Part shown: in pieces, positions 35,175 to 44,927 of the stretch
Layout of the letters: every line of letters begins with the position of its first letter
How positions within the stretch are numbered: the stretch's first letter is position 1
Assembly: GCA_016200545.1 (NCBI GenBank)
Contig: JACQEO010000030.1
Span: forward strand, 1-45,062
From: Deltaproteobacteria bacterium
GTDB lineage: Bacteria > Desulfobacterota > Binatia > UTPRO1
DNA: 45,062 nucleotides
Reading direction: 5' to 3'
Made by a program: the position numbers and the translations under genes
The notes under the pieces: model-generated
What the model was told of the DNA's origin: nothing
Databases searched by the model: none
The model's input: only the letters and a program-made list of their open reading frames with translations

Positions 35175-35204
35175 TTGACTCTCCGTCGAAGCGGCGGTTA
35201 TCAT
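35175..35204 (+). promoter_or_regulatory. Promoter for cysK
   Basis: TTGACT (35175-35180) and TATCAT (35199-35204) are each five-of-six consensus matches with an 18-base spacer. Transcription would start near 35211, so the cysK ATG at 35215 leaves a leader of only about four bases. Confidence 0.6.
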
Positions 35205-35214
35205 CACCGTTCCC

Positions 35215-36153
35215 ATGGGTTCCGCCGTGTTGGTCGCTGACTCGCCCCTCGATCTCATCGCGGCGACGCCCGTCGTGCGGCTGAATCGCGTCGTGCCCGA
35301 GAACGGCGCCGAGATCTGGGCGAAGCTCGAGTCGTTCAATCCCGGCGGCAGCATCAAAGACCGGATCTGCCGGGCCATGGTCGAGGCCGCGGAACGCGAC
35401 GGCCGGTTGCGTCCCGGGGCGACGATCATCGAGCCGACGAGCGGTAACACGGGAATCGGCCTCGCGCTCGTCTGCGCGGTCAAGGGCTACAAGCTCATCC
35501 TCACCATGCCGGACACGATGAGCGAGGAGCGCCGCAGTCTCCTGAACGCTTACGGCGCGACGATGATCCTCACCCCCGATACGCGCGGCATGCATGGTGC
35601 CATTCGCAAGGCCGAGGAGATTCTCTCCGAGCACCCCGACTATTTCATGCCGCAACAATTCGCGAATCCCGCCAATCCCGAGGTCCATCGCCGGACGACG
35701 GCGCCCGAGCTGCTGCGGCAGTTCGAGCGCATCGACGCCTTCGTCGCCGGCGTCGGGACCGGCGGCACCATCACTGGCGTCGGCGAGGTGCTGAAGGACC
35801 GCATGCCGGGAGTCCGCATCGTCGCGGTCGAGCCGACGGCGTCGCCGGTGCTCTCCGGCGGCGAGCCCGGCTTCCACAAGATCCAAGGTATCGGCGCCGG
35901 CTTCGTGCCGGAGATCCTCAATACCGAGATCTACGACGAAGTGATCGCGGTCAGCGACGCCGAGGCCGCGGCCTGCACCCGACGCCTCGCCAAGGAGGAA
36001 GGGATGCTGGTCGGGATCTCGGCGGGCGCGGCGTGCGCGGCGGCGCTCGCCGTTGCGCGCGAGTTCGGTCGGGGCGCGACGGTCGTGACGATGTTCCCGG
36101 ACACCGGCGAGCGCTATCTCACGACCGATCTCTTCCACGCCGCGGGAATTTAG
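35215..36153 (+). CDS. cysK: Cysteine synthase (O-acetylserine sulfhydrylase)
   Basis: A 312-residue PLP enzyme that makes L-cysteine from O-acetylserine and sulfide. The cofactor lysine is in [55 protein letters not shown] and [15 protein letters not shown] are typical. No ribosome site can precede the ATG at 35215, because the promoter's transcription start falls just before it. An internal GTG at 35227 is also without a site. It is followed after seven bases by larE, which needs cysteine-derived sulfur or a sulfur-rich environment. Confidence 0.95.
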   Translation: MGSAVLVADSPLDLIAATPVVRLNRVVPENGAEIWAKLESFNPGGSIKDRICRAMVEAAERDGRLRPGATIIEPTSGNTGIGLALVCAVKGYKLILTMPDTMSEERRSLLNAYGATMILTPDTRGMHGAIRKAEEILSEHPDYFMPQQFANPANPEVHRRTTAPELLRQFERIDAFVAGVGTGGTITGVGEVLKDRMPGVRIVAVEPTASPVLSGGEPGFHKIQGIGAGFVPEILNTEIYDEVIAVSDAEAAACTRRLAKEEGMLVGISAGAACAAALAVAREFGRGATVVTMFPDTGERYLTTDLFHAAGI

Positions 36154-36160
36154 CACACCG

Positions 36161-36986
<826 letters not shown>

Positions 36987-36988
<2 letters not shown>

Positions 36989-37120
36989 TTTCGCCCCCGC
37001 GCCGCTGCGCGGCGCGATGGGCTCGCGGCCGGGAGTAAATCCCGGCCGCTCCTGATTTCGCCCCCGCGCCGCTGCGCGGCGCGATGGGCTCGCGGCCGGG
37101 AGTGGATCCCGGCCGCTCCT
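36987..37120. repeat. Tandem duplicate of a 67-base palindromic element
   Basis: Two adjacent 67-base copies (36987-37053 and 37054-37120) differ at two positions. Each has two hairpins: GCGCCGC/GCGGCGC with a three-base loop, and the nine-pair CGGCCGGGA/TCCCGGCCG with a five-base loop (GTAAA or GTGGA). The pair lies between the convergent larE and ispD genes, where it can terminate both transcripts. The layout resembles REP or BIME elements; genome-wide copy number cannot be seen here. Confidence 0.85.
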
Positions 37121-37128
37121 GCCGCCGC

Positions 37129-37815
37129 TTAGAGACGGAGGCTCGGAAAACGGGCGACGATCGCCTCGGCCCAGGCGAGGTCGTCGGGGGTGGTGATCTT
37201 TCGGTTGAGGTGACTCGCGGCGACGATGCGCACCGGCGCGCCGAGCCGCTCGACCAGCGCCGCGTCGTCGGTGGCGACGATCCCGAGCCGCACCGCCTCC
37301 GCGTGCGCGCGGCGCAAGAGGTCGGCACGGAAGACCTGCGGCGTCTGCGCCAGCCAGAGCCCGGTGCGCGGTACCGTCGCGGTCACGACGTCGTCCTCCA
37401 CGCGCTTCACGGTATCGGCGACGGGTGTCGCCAAAAAGGCGGCGCCGTTCTTACGCGCCGCCTCGACGCAGGCGGCGATCGCCGACGGCTCGACCAGTGG
37501 TCGCACGGCGTCGTGCACGACCACGAGCTCGGCGCGCGCGTCGACCGCCGCGAGACCGGAGGCGACAGAGTGCTGCCGCTCCTCGCCCGCTTCCGCCAGA
37601 TGGAGCGGCAGCGCGAGCGGCTCGAGAAGCGCGCGGCAGCGATCGTGCTCCTCCGGCGCCGCGACGACGATGAGCCGCGTCACGCCGGTGATCGCGCCCA
37701 TGCGACGCGCCGACCAGACGAGGAGCGGCACGCCTGCGAGCGGCTGAAACTGCTTCGCGAGCGCGCTCCCGAACCGCAGCCCGCGTCCCCCTGCGACCAG
37801 AATGACGTCGATCAT
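37129..37815 (-). CDS. ispD: 2-C-methyl-D-erythritol 4-phosphate cytidylyltransferase
   Basis: A 228-residue cytidylyltransferase of the non-mevalonate isoprenoid pathway. The CTP-binding region is DVILVAGGRGLRFGSALAKQFQPLAG and the catalytic and substrate motifs are VVVHDAVRPLVEP and VPRTGLWLAQTPQVFR. The ATG at 37815 opens with the conserved MIDVILVAGG, so no later start is likely, yet a terminator's T-run ends just three bases before it (see 37819-37847). ispF is not adjacent. CarD is 69 bases upstream. Confidence 0.95.
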   Translation of the reverse strand: MIDVILVAGGRGLRFGSALAKQFQPLAGVPLLVWSARRMGAITGVTRLIVVAAPEEHDRCRALLEPLALPLHLAEAGEERQHSVASGLAAVDARAELVVVHDAVRPLVEPSAIAACVEAARKNGAAFLATPVADTVKRVEDDVVTATVPRTGLWLAQTPQVFRADLLRRAHAEAVRLGIVATDDAALVERLGAPVRIVAASHLNRKITTPDDLAWAEAIVARFPSLRL

Positions 37816-37818
37816 GAC

Positions 37819-37847
37819 AAAAAAAAGGCCGGGCGCAGACCCGGCCT
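37819..37847 (-). terminator. Rho-independent terminator between carD and ispD
   Basis: On the minus strand AGGCCGGG, a six-base loop and CCCGGCCT are followed by eight T residues. This is the strongest classical terminator in the window. It ends three bases before the ispD start codon, leaving no room for a leader. Confidence 0.85.
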
Positions 37848-37884
37848 GGTGCTCGCGTGATGGGCGCGCATGCTCCTCGCGAGC

Positions 37885-38376
37885 TCAGTGCGCGAAGATC
37901 GTCTTCAGCTCTTCCATGATTTTATCCTCGGAGTGCGACTTCGCGATTGCGAGCTCCTTCACCAGGAGGTTGCGCGCGGTATCGAGCATCTTGCGCTCGC
38001 CGAACGACAGCTCCTTGTCGCCTTTCAGCACGAAGAGATCCCGCAGCACCTTGGCGATTTCGAGCACCGAGCCGGTTTTGATCTTTTCGGTGTACTCCCG
38101 GTACCGTCGATTCCACGTCTGCTGATCGATCTCCACCTTCTTGTCACGCAAAATCTTGTAGACCTTGGCCACCATGTCGCGACCGATGATGCGGCGAAGG
38201 CCGACGCTGCCGACGTTCTCCGTCGGGATCATGATCGTCATGTCGCTGTCGAGAATGCGTAACATGTAGAACTTCTTGGCCGTACCGGAGATGGTCTTGC
38301 TCTGGATGCTCTCGATCACCCCGACCCCGTGGGCTGGATACACGACCTTTTCGCCCACTTTGAACACATCAGCCAT
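37885..38376 (-). CDS. carD: CarD family transcription factor
   Basis: A 163-residue protein of the CarD/CdnL family. Residues 1-60 form the RNA polymerase-interacting Tudor-like domain (FKVGEKVVYPAHGVGVIESIQ), and the rest is the helical DNA-binding domain (WNRRYREYTEKIKTGSVLEIAKVLRDLFVLKGDKELSFGERKMLDTARNLLVKELA). Members stabilise open promoter complexes and are essential in mycobacteria; in Myxococcus related CdnL is essential too. It has its own promoter, a GGAGG site, and a terminator immediately downstream, so it forms a single-gene unit. Its codon use is less GC-biased than its neighbours, as expected for a highly expressed gene. Confidence 0.95.
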   Translation of the reverse strand: MADVFKVGEKVVYPAHGVGVIESIQSKTISGTAKKFYMLRILDSDMTIMIPTENVGSVGLRRIIGRDMVAKVYKILRDKKVEIDQQTWNRRYREYTEKIKTGSVLEIAKVLRDLFVLKGDKELSFGERKMLDTARNLLVKELAIAKSHSEDKIMEELKTIFAH

Positions 38377-38415
38377 GCACGTCCTCCAATTGATGAAACA
38401 GAATGCAGCATTGAT

Positions 38416-38444
38416 AGATTAGCGTAAAAACTGCGGATCGTCAA
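38416..38444 (-). promoter_or_regulatory. Candidate carD promoter
   Basis: On the minus strand TTGACG (38444-38439) and TAATCT (38421-38416) are spaced by 17 bases in the only clearly AT-rich stretch near this gene. The leader is about 35 bases and carries TTGGAGG ahead of the ATG at 38376. Confidence 0.5.
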
Positions 38445-38467
38445 TTTAAACGCCGACTTGGTGTTGG

Positions 38468-39412
38468 CTATACGCCATCCCCGCCGACGTCGAGAGTGCC
38501 GATCCAATCCGACACATCGGCGACGCCGCGCCGCGCGAGGCCGTGCGCGAGCTCGCGTGCGATGCGTGCCGTCGCTTGCGGGTCGACGAACGACGCCGTC
38601 CCGACCTGCACCGCGCGCGCGCCGACGAGCAAGAACTCGAGCGCGTCGTCGCCGCTCGTGATACCGCCGATCCCGATCACCGGGATTCGCACGGCGCGTA
38701 CGGTGTCGTGGACCATGCGCAATGCGACCGGCTTGATCGCCGGACCGGAGAGGCCTCCGGTCCGGTTCGCGAGCACCGGACGGCGACGATCGAGATCGAC
38801 GGCCATGCCAATCAGCGTGTTGATGAGGCAGACGGCGTCCGCGCCCTCCTCCTCGGCGATGCGCGCGAAGACGGTCACGTCGGTCACGTTCGGCGAGAGC
38901 TTGACCCAGAGCGGCAGCCGGCAGCGCCGCCGCGCCACGCGCACCACCTCGCGCGTCAGCTCCGGATCGGTCGCGATGATTCGACCCCATTCGCGTTTGT
39001 TCGGACTCGAGATGTTCACCTCGAGCGCGGCGATGCCCTCGGCGTCCGAGAGGCGTGCGGCGACCTCGCCGTATTCCTCGGGCACGTTACCCCAGAAGTT
39101 CGCGACCACCGCAGTGCCGCTGTCGCGCAAGGCCGGCAGCTTGGTTTCGATGAACGCCCGCACGCCGATGTTCTGCAGACCGATCGCGTTCATCATGCCG
39201 GCGGCGGTCTCGATGAGGCGAGGTGCCGGATGGCCGCGGCTCGGCTCCAGCGAGAGGCCCTTCACGACGAGCGCGCCGATCGCCGCGAGGTCGGTGACGC
39301 CGGCGAATTCGACGCCGTATCCAAACGTGCCCGAAGCGGCGACCACCGGGTTGGTGAGCGTCAGACCACCGCCGACGTCGACACGCAGGCGCGGCGCCCC
39401 GGACTCAGCCAC
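38468..39412 (-). CDS. pyrD: Dihydroorotate dehydrogenase, class 1-like with serine in the catalytic motif
   Basis: A 314-residue FMN enzyme of pyrimidine synthesis oxidising dihydroorotate to orotate. The lack of an N-terminal membrane helix and features such as NPVVAASGTFGYGVEF, GLSLEPSRGHPAPRLIE, MMNAIGLQNIGV and VGTASFVDP place it with class 1B (PyrDB). The motif that normally reads NxSCPN has Ser136 (NISSPN), the residue class 2 and the reported Sulfolobus class 1S enzyme use as base. No pyrK electron-transfer gene is adjacent. It starts at GTG 39412, overlapping the rimI stop by eight bases. Confidence 0.85.
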   Translation of the reverse strand: MAESGAPRLRVDVGGGLTLTNPVVAASGTFGYGVEFAGVTDLAAIGALVVKGLSLEPSRGHPAPRLIETAAGMMNAIGLQNIGVRAFIETKLPALRDSGTAVVANFWGNVPEEYGEVAARLSDAEGIAALEVNISSPNKREWGRIIATDPELTREVVRVARRRCRLPLWVKLSPNVTDVTVFARIAEEEGADAVCLINTLIGMAVDLDRRRPVLANRTGGLSGPAIKPVALRMVHDTVRAVRIPVIGIGGITSGDDALEFLLVGARAVQVGTASFVDPQATARIARELAHGLARRGVADVSDWIGTLDVGGDGV

Positions 39413-39902
39413 GCGGCAGCACGAGACGCATGATGAGCGCGTCCTCACCGCGTCCATAGTAGTGGCGACGCACCCCCACCTCTTCGAAGTGGAACGCCGC
39501 GTAGAGCCGGCGCGCAGCCTCGTTGCTACGGCGCACCTCGAGCGTGACCGCGTCGGCACGGCTGCGCTCCGCTTCGCGCAGCGCCTCGCCGAGCAAGACG
39601 GCGCCGATCGCACGACCGCGATGCTCCGGATGTACCGCAACGTTCAGGACGTGGATCTCGTCGGCGACCAACCAGCGGCAGAGGTACCCGACGATCGGCT
39701 CGTCGGAAGCGCCGGCAGGCCGGATCACCACGATGCGCGAGAACGGGATCCGCAGCTCTTGCAGGAAAAGCGTGCTGCTCCACGGGTTGTCGAAGGAGCG
39801 GCGCTCGATCTCGAGAACCTGCCGCAGATCTTGCGCGCGCATCTCGGCGAGCGTCCAGGTCGCTGCTCGTCCGTGGAACGCGCCGGGGGTCGCCACCATC
39901 AT
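39405..39902 (-). CDS. rimI: Ribosomal protein S18 alanine N-acetyltransferase-like GNAT enzyme
   Basis: A 165-residue GNAT acetyltransferase of the RimI type. The N-terminal MRAQDLRQVLEIERRSFDNPWSSTLFLQEL, acetyl-CoA-binding HPEHRGRAIGAVLLGEAL and VRRSNEAARRLYAAFHFEEVGVRRHYY are typical. Such enzymes acetylate the S18 N-terminus. Tandem ATGs (39902, 39899) lie right after a GAGG stretch. It overlaps pyrD by eight bases and follows the ferredoxin-fusion gene by 79 bases. In other genomes rimI sits next to tsaB, which is absent here, so the name is by family. Confidence 0.85.
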   Translation of the reverse strand: MMVATPGAFHGRAATWTLAEMRAQDLRQVLEIERRSFDNPWSSTLFLQELRIPFSRIVVIRPAGASDEPIVGYLCRWLVADEIHVLNVAVHPEHRGRAIGAVLLGEALREAERSRADAVTLEVRRSNEAARRLYAAFHFEEVGVRRHYYGRGEDALIMRLVLPRG

Positions 39903-39981
39903 CCTCGAGCGTCGCGTCGCAGTACGCTGCACCGGCGCGGTTCCGTCACGCGGGCGCTCACGCGCAGACCGGACGGACGCG

Positions 39982-41373
39982 CTACTTGACCAGCACGACT
40001 TCGAGCGTCTTGTCTCGATAGCGATGCTTGAAGCCGCGGACCGGCGCCCCAAGCGCGATCCGTGTCGTGAAGTCCGGGGGGAACGACGGAGCGCCGGCCG
40101 CAACCTTCCGCACCTGCGGGTCACCGACCTTGCCGCGCACCACGAACGATCCGTTCGTGAGTGCGAGTTCGTACTCGTAGTCGGGCATCTCGTCCGGGAT
40201 TCCGAGCTCCTCCTTCACTGACGACGCCGGAACGCGATGCGGGAACTCAAGCCGCAGGAGGTAGCCGTGTCCCATGTCCTCGAGCTTGTAGGCCTCGCCG
40301 TAGCGGCGCTGCCGATCGCGCTTCTCGTCGAACTGGCCGTCGTAGAATCCGTCGACCGGTATCGTGCCGCTGCTGCGCGTACGCGAGGCGCCGCGCGTGA
40401 GCGGGAACGCGAGCGGCACCAGGAGCGGTCCGTAGAACGCCGGGCCGAGCTGCATTTCCTCGGTCGGCACGCCGCCGAAGAGACCCTCCCGCAGGCGCCA
40501 GGCGGTCTCGATCGCCGCCAGTGCGACCCCCCAAAAAATGAGGCTGTCGAAATGCAGACTGAACACCTGGCGGCGTAACACCACGACGCCGAAGACGCCG
40601 AGGAGGAGCGGATAGAGGAAGAAGTCGACGACGACGTTCAGCGCCGTCGCGCCGGCGCTGGTGAACACCGCACGATCACCCGCGGCCTCCTCGAGCCGCT
40701 TCTTGGTCGCGTGCGGCAAGGCGCCGAGCACCGGCAGCACGAGCGGCGCGAGCAGACGCCCCACGAGACCGGCACCGCCGACGCGCGTGTGACGCAGTCG
40801 CTCGACGAGGTCGTCGAAGTCGTCGGGTAGCTCGCCGGGGAAGCGTTTCTCGACGACCGGCTTCTTGGCGGCGGGGGCCTTGACCGCTTTCTCGACACGG
40901 CCGGCGGGACGCGCGGCCGCTGCCGGTGCGGGCTTCGGGGCCGCGGCCGTCGGCTTCGCGGCGGGCGGCGCCGCAGCGGCACTCGGAGCCGCGGCGCTCG
41001 CGGGTGTGGCCGCGCCGGCGGGCGCCTCGGCAGCCGCGCCGTCCTTCCGAAAGCGCGAAGGAAAATCCGCGGTGAACGTCACCTCCGGATGGAGCTGCCG
41101 TGCACGCACGATCAGTTGCTCTTCGGTCTCCGGGATCTTCGGGTCAGGGACACAGCAGTCGACCGGACACACGGCGGCGCAGGCTTCGTGGTCGAAGAAC
41201 CCGACACATTCGGTGCACTTCTCCGGAACGATGTAGAAGATGTCGTTCGAGATCGCCGGGTGCGTGACACCGTTCAGCTCCCACTCGACGCCGCCCTGGT
41301 AGATGGCGGTGTTCGGGCACTCGGGCTCACACGCTCCGCAGTTGATGCACTCGTCTGTGATGACCGTCGCCAT
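39982..41373 (-). CDS. Ferredoxin / Hsp20-like membrane fusion protein
   Basis: A 463-residue fusion. Residues 1-75 are a 2[4Fe-4S] ferredoxin of the YfhL/Allochromatium type: C9-x2-C-x2-C-x3-C and C53-x2-C-x8-C-x3-C, plus two extra cysteines (CC 73-74). Residues about 110-185 are an Ala/Pro/Lys-rich linker. Around residues 200-320 lie hydrophobic helices (GRLLAPLVLPVLGALPH, VVVDFFLYPLLLGVFGVVVLRR, SLIFWGVALAAIETA, GPLLVPLAFPLTRG). The last 90 residues (YLLRLEFPHRVP...GFKHRYRDKTLEVVLVK) have the pattern of an alpha-crystallin/Hsp20 beta sandwich. The ferredoxin is certain, the membrane part likely, the Hsp20 reading tentative. It starts at ATG 41373, just before the motif MATVITDECINCGAC. Confidence 0.8.
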   Translation of the reverse strand: MATVITDECINCGACEPECPNTAIYQGGVEWELNGVTHPAISNDIFYIVPEKCTECVGFFDHEACAAVCPVDCCVPDPKIPETEEQLIVRARQLHPEVTFTADFPSRFRKDGAAAEAPAGAATPASAAAPSAAAAPPAAKPTAAAPKPAPAAAARPAGRVEKAVKAPAAKKPVVEKRFPGELPDDFDDLVERLRHTRVGGAGLVGRLLAPLVLPVLGALPHATKKRLEEAAGDRAVFTSAGATALNVVVDFFLYPLLLGVFGVVVLRRQVFSLHFDSLIFWGVALAAIETAWRLREGLFGGVPTEEMQLGPAFYGPLLVPLAFPLTRGASRTRSSGTIPVDGFYDGQFDEKRDRQRRYGEAYKLEDMGHGYLLRLEFPHRVPASSVKEELGIPDEMPDYEYELALTNGSFVVRGKVGDPQVRKVAAGAPSFPPDFTTRIALGAPVRGFKHRYRDKTLEVVLVK

Positions 41374-41410
41374 GCACCTGTGTCCTTTCCGCTCGTGAGA
41401 GGATGGTGTT

Positions 41411-41584
41411 ATGTCAACTGGCAGCGAGGACGCGCAGCGGACGCGCGTCTCGCAGGTGTATCTTGCTTCGATCTGCTTGAACTGTCAACGAAACTACTGC
41501 ACGGCAAGGCCACCGCGGGATCGTCGCAAACCGGCGGTCGGCTGTGGCGGTGAAAAATTGCGGGTCGCCACGCAGGTGTGGTAA
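41411..41584 (+). CDS. Possible 57-residue Cys protein
   Basis: A short frame with an ATG eight bases after GAGAGG (41397-41402) encodes 57 residues with four cysteines (Cys22, 25, 30 and 45: SICLNCQRNYC and VGCGG), which suggests a small zinc-binding protein. It occupies the divergent gap between the ferredoxin fusion and the PBP5-like gene. The same bases contain a perfect TTGACA on the minus strand, so the region may simply be a promoter. I know no family. Confidence 0.35.
   Translation: MSTGSEDAQRTRVSQVYLASICLNCQRNYCTARPPRDRRKPAVGCGGEKLRVATQVW
41460..41488 (-). promoter_or_regulatory. Candidate promoter of the ferredoxin-fusion gene
   Basis: On the minus strand a perfect TTGACA (41488-41483) is followed after 17 bases by CAAGAT (41465-41460), a weak -10. 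It lies about 90 bases upstream of the ATG at 41373. A second TTGACA at 41417-41412 lacks a matching -10. Confidence 0.3.
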
Positions 41585-41611
41585 TCGCCGGGCGCGGTGG
41601 GGAGCGACCTG

Positions 41612-42787
41612 GTGAGCGGACGGCGGACGACGCGAAGAGACGTGGCGGCGTGGGTGGCGGTGCTGAGCCTCGTCGGCGCCACGCCGGCGCACGCCGGTCA
41701 CGCGCTCGTCGATCTCCTCGACACCGAAGTGCTCGAGCAGGTCGAGCCGAACGCCGTTGTCGCTCCCGACCGGACGCTCGACCTCCTCTTGGTCGAGGTC
41801 GTCCGCGAGCGCGTCGCGGCGGCCGCGCTCGGGTACGGAACCAGCGTTCCGGTGGTCGTGGTCGGCGGCGATCCGGGCCCGTCGCTCGCCGCGTACGCAC
41901 GTCTCGGCGCCGGCGAGCTCCTGCAACTGGTACTGCTCGCCCGCTCGCGCTCGGCGGTGGCGACGCTCGCGACCGCGGTCGGTCCCGGATGGGAGCGGGC
42001 GCGCCTCCGGATGCGACGCGCGGCGGCGCGGCTCGAGCTGCGCGGCACCACGGTCCCGAACGAATGGCCCGGAGAGCAGCGGGACGGCGGCGCCGCGCGC
42101 GACGCGACGATCGGTGCAGGTCGAAAGGTCTTCACCGCGCCGGCGACCTCCGTACGGCGCGCGCCTGACGCACGGACGACCCTCGGCGACGTCGCGCGGC
42201 TCGCCGCCGCCGTCGCGGGCGACGGCGAGATGCGCCGGCGCCTTGCGCTCGACGGCGCGCCGATCGCCGACGGCGCCGTGATCGTGCGCGCGACCGATCC
42301 ACTGATCGCGCGCATGGCGGCGCCCACACCGCCGGTACCGGCGCGTGCCGGCGCCGTCGGCGGCGACGCGCAGACGGCAATCGCCATCGGCGAGCACGAC
42401 GGGCTCGCGCTGCTCGCGGTCGCAACCGGTCCCGAAGCAGCGCGCGACGTGTGGCAGGTCCTGCAGCGCGGCCTGACACGCTACCGGCGTGTCGAGGTGG
42501 TCCGCACGGGGCAGTCGGTCGGCGGCGACGTCGAGGCGCGCGACGGCGTAGTCGCGCACGTCACGGCGGTCGCGGCGCAGTCGTTCGCGCTCACCGTCCC
42601 CAGCAGCGGGGCGTTCGCGCTGCGTGCCTGGTTGCAGCTCCCGCAGTCGGACGAGACCCCGCTCGAGCCGAACCAGCCGATGGGCGAGCTCGTGTTCGAG
42701 CAGGCAGGCCGCATCATCGCCGCCGTTCCGCTCGTCGCGCCGGCGCCGAGCGGCCCGAGCCGTTGGCTCGATACCGCCAGCCGCTGA
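41612..42787 (+). CDS. Exported PBP5-like protein, catalytically degenerate
   Basis: A 391-residue protein with a signal peptide (1-28). Its layout follows D-Ala-D-Ala carboxypeptidases of peptidase family S11 (PBP5/DacA): a reduced penicillin-binding body, then a PBP5_C beta domain (RAWLQLPQSDETPLEPNQPMGELVFEQAGRIIAAVPLV). The S11 motifs are missing: the SxxK region reads APDRTLDLL (51-59), the SGN region reads LARSRSAV (109-116), and no KTG precedes the last strand. The start at GTG 41612 follows GGGGAG at seven bases. It is probably a non-enzymatic murein-binding or regulatory protein. The homology is my alignment by eye; I would rate the fold likely and the loss of catalysis as clear if so. 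Confidence 0.7.
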   Translation: MSGRRTTRRDVAAWVAVLSLVGATPAHAGHALVDLLDTEVLEQVEPNAVVAPDRTLDLLLVEVVRERVAAAALGYGTSVPVVVVGGDPGPSLAAYARLGAGELLQLVLLARSRSAVATLATAVGPGWERARLRMRRAAARLELRGTTVPNEWPGEQRDGGAARDATIGAGRKVFTAPATSVRRAPDARTTLGDVARLAAAVAGDGEMRRRLALDGAPIADGAVIVRATDPLIARMAAPTPPVPARAGAVGGDAQTAIAIGEHDGLALLAVATGPEAARDVWQVLQRGLTRYRRVEVVRTGQSVGGDVEARDGVVAHVTAVAAQSFALTVPSSGAFALRAWLQLPQSDETPLEPNQPMGELVFEQAGRIIAAVPLVAPAPSGPSRWLDTASR

Positions 42788-42798
42788 ACGCGGCTGGC
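42776..42798. terminator. Hairpin containing the stop codon of the PBP5-like gene
   Basis: GCCAGCCGC and GCGGCTGGC form a perfect nine-pair stem with loop TGAAC, in which TGA is the stop codon of the PBP5-like gene. It lies between two convergent genes, suitable for a bidirectional terminator, though no T-run follows. Confidence 0.5.
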
Positions 42799-42800
42799 GC

Positions 42801-43085
42801 TCACTCCTCCGGCGCGCGCTTCTCGCGGTCGCCGGACTCTTTCTCCGGCTCGTGCCGTTGTCCGCGTGTGGAGCTGTCGCTGCGCGGTGACCGTACCAGC
42901 GCCTCGAGGTCGTAGAGGTACCACGCGTCGTCGACGCGGTCGTAACGCCACACGCGGCCCGTCTGATTGTCGAGCACGAAGGTTCCCTGCTCGGGTGCAC
43001 CCCCGAACACGTACCGTCCAGGCTCGGACGCCCGCGCCGACGACGCCGCCAAGAGCAGCAACGCCACGACCACACCGCGCTTCAT
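42801..43085 (-). CDS. Small exported protein of unknown function
   Basis: A 94-residue protein with a signal peptide (MKRGVVVALLLLAASSARAS) and a short beta-rich core (YVFGGAPEQGTFVLDNQTGRVWRYDRVDDAWYLYDLEAL) that looks like a single propeller blade or WD-like repeat, then a charged tail (residues 65-94). Proteins with FVLDxxTGRVWRY occur in many proteobacteria as small hypothetical envelope proteins. It converges with the PBP5-like gene at a hairpin. I give no function. Confidence 0.65.
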   Translation of the reverse strand: MKRGVVVALLLLAASSARASEPGRYVFGGAPEQGTFVLDNQTGRVWRYDRVDDAWYLYDLEALVRSPRSDSSTRGQRHEPEKESGDREKRAPEE

Positions 43086-43164
43086 AGGACCTCACCGGCG
43101 CCCGGAATTCTGAGTCCCTCGTGGGAGAGGGGTGCAGGCGCGAGAAAAAGTGGTCTCCTCCTAG

Positions 43165-44919
<1,755 letters not shown>

Positions 44920-44927
44920 TAACTTTG

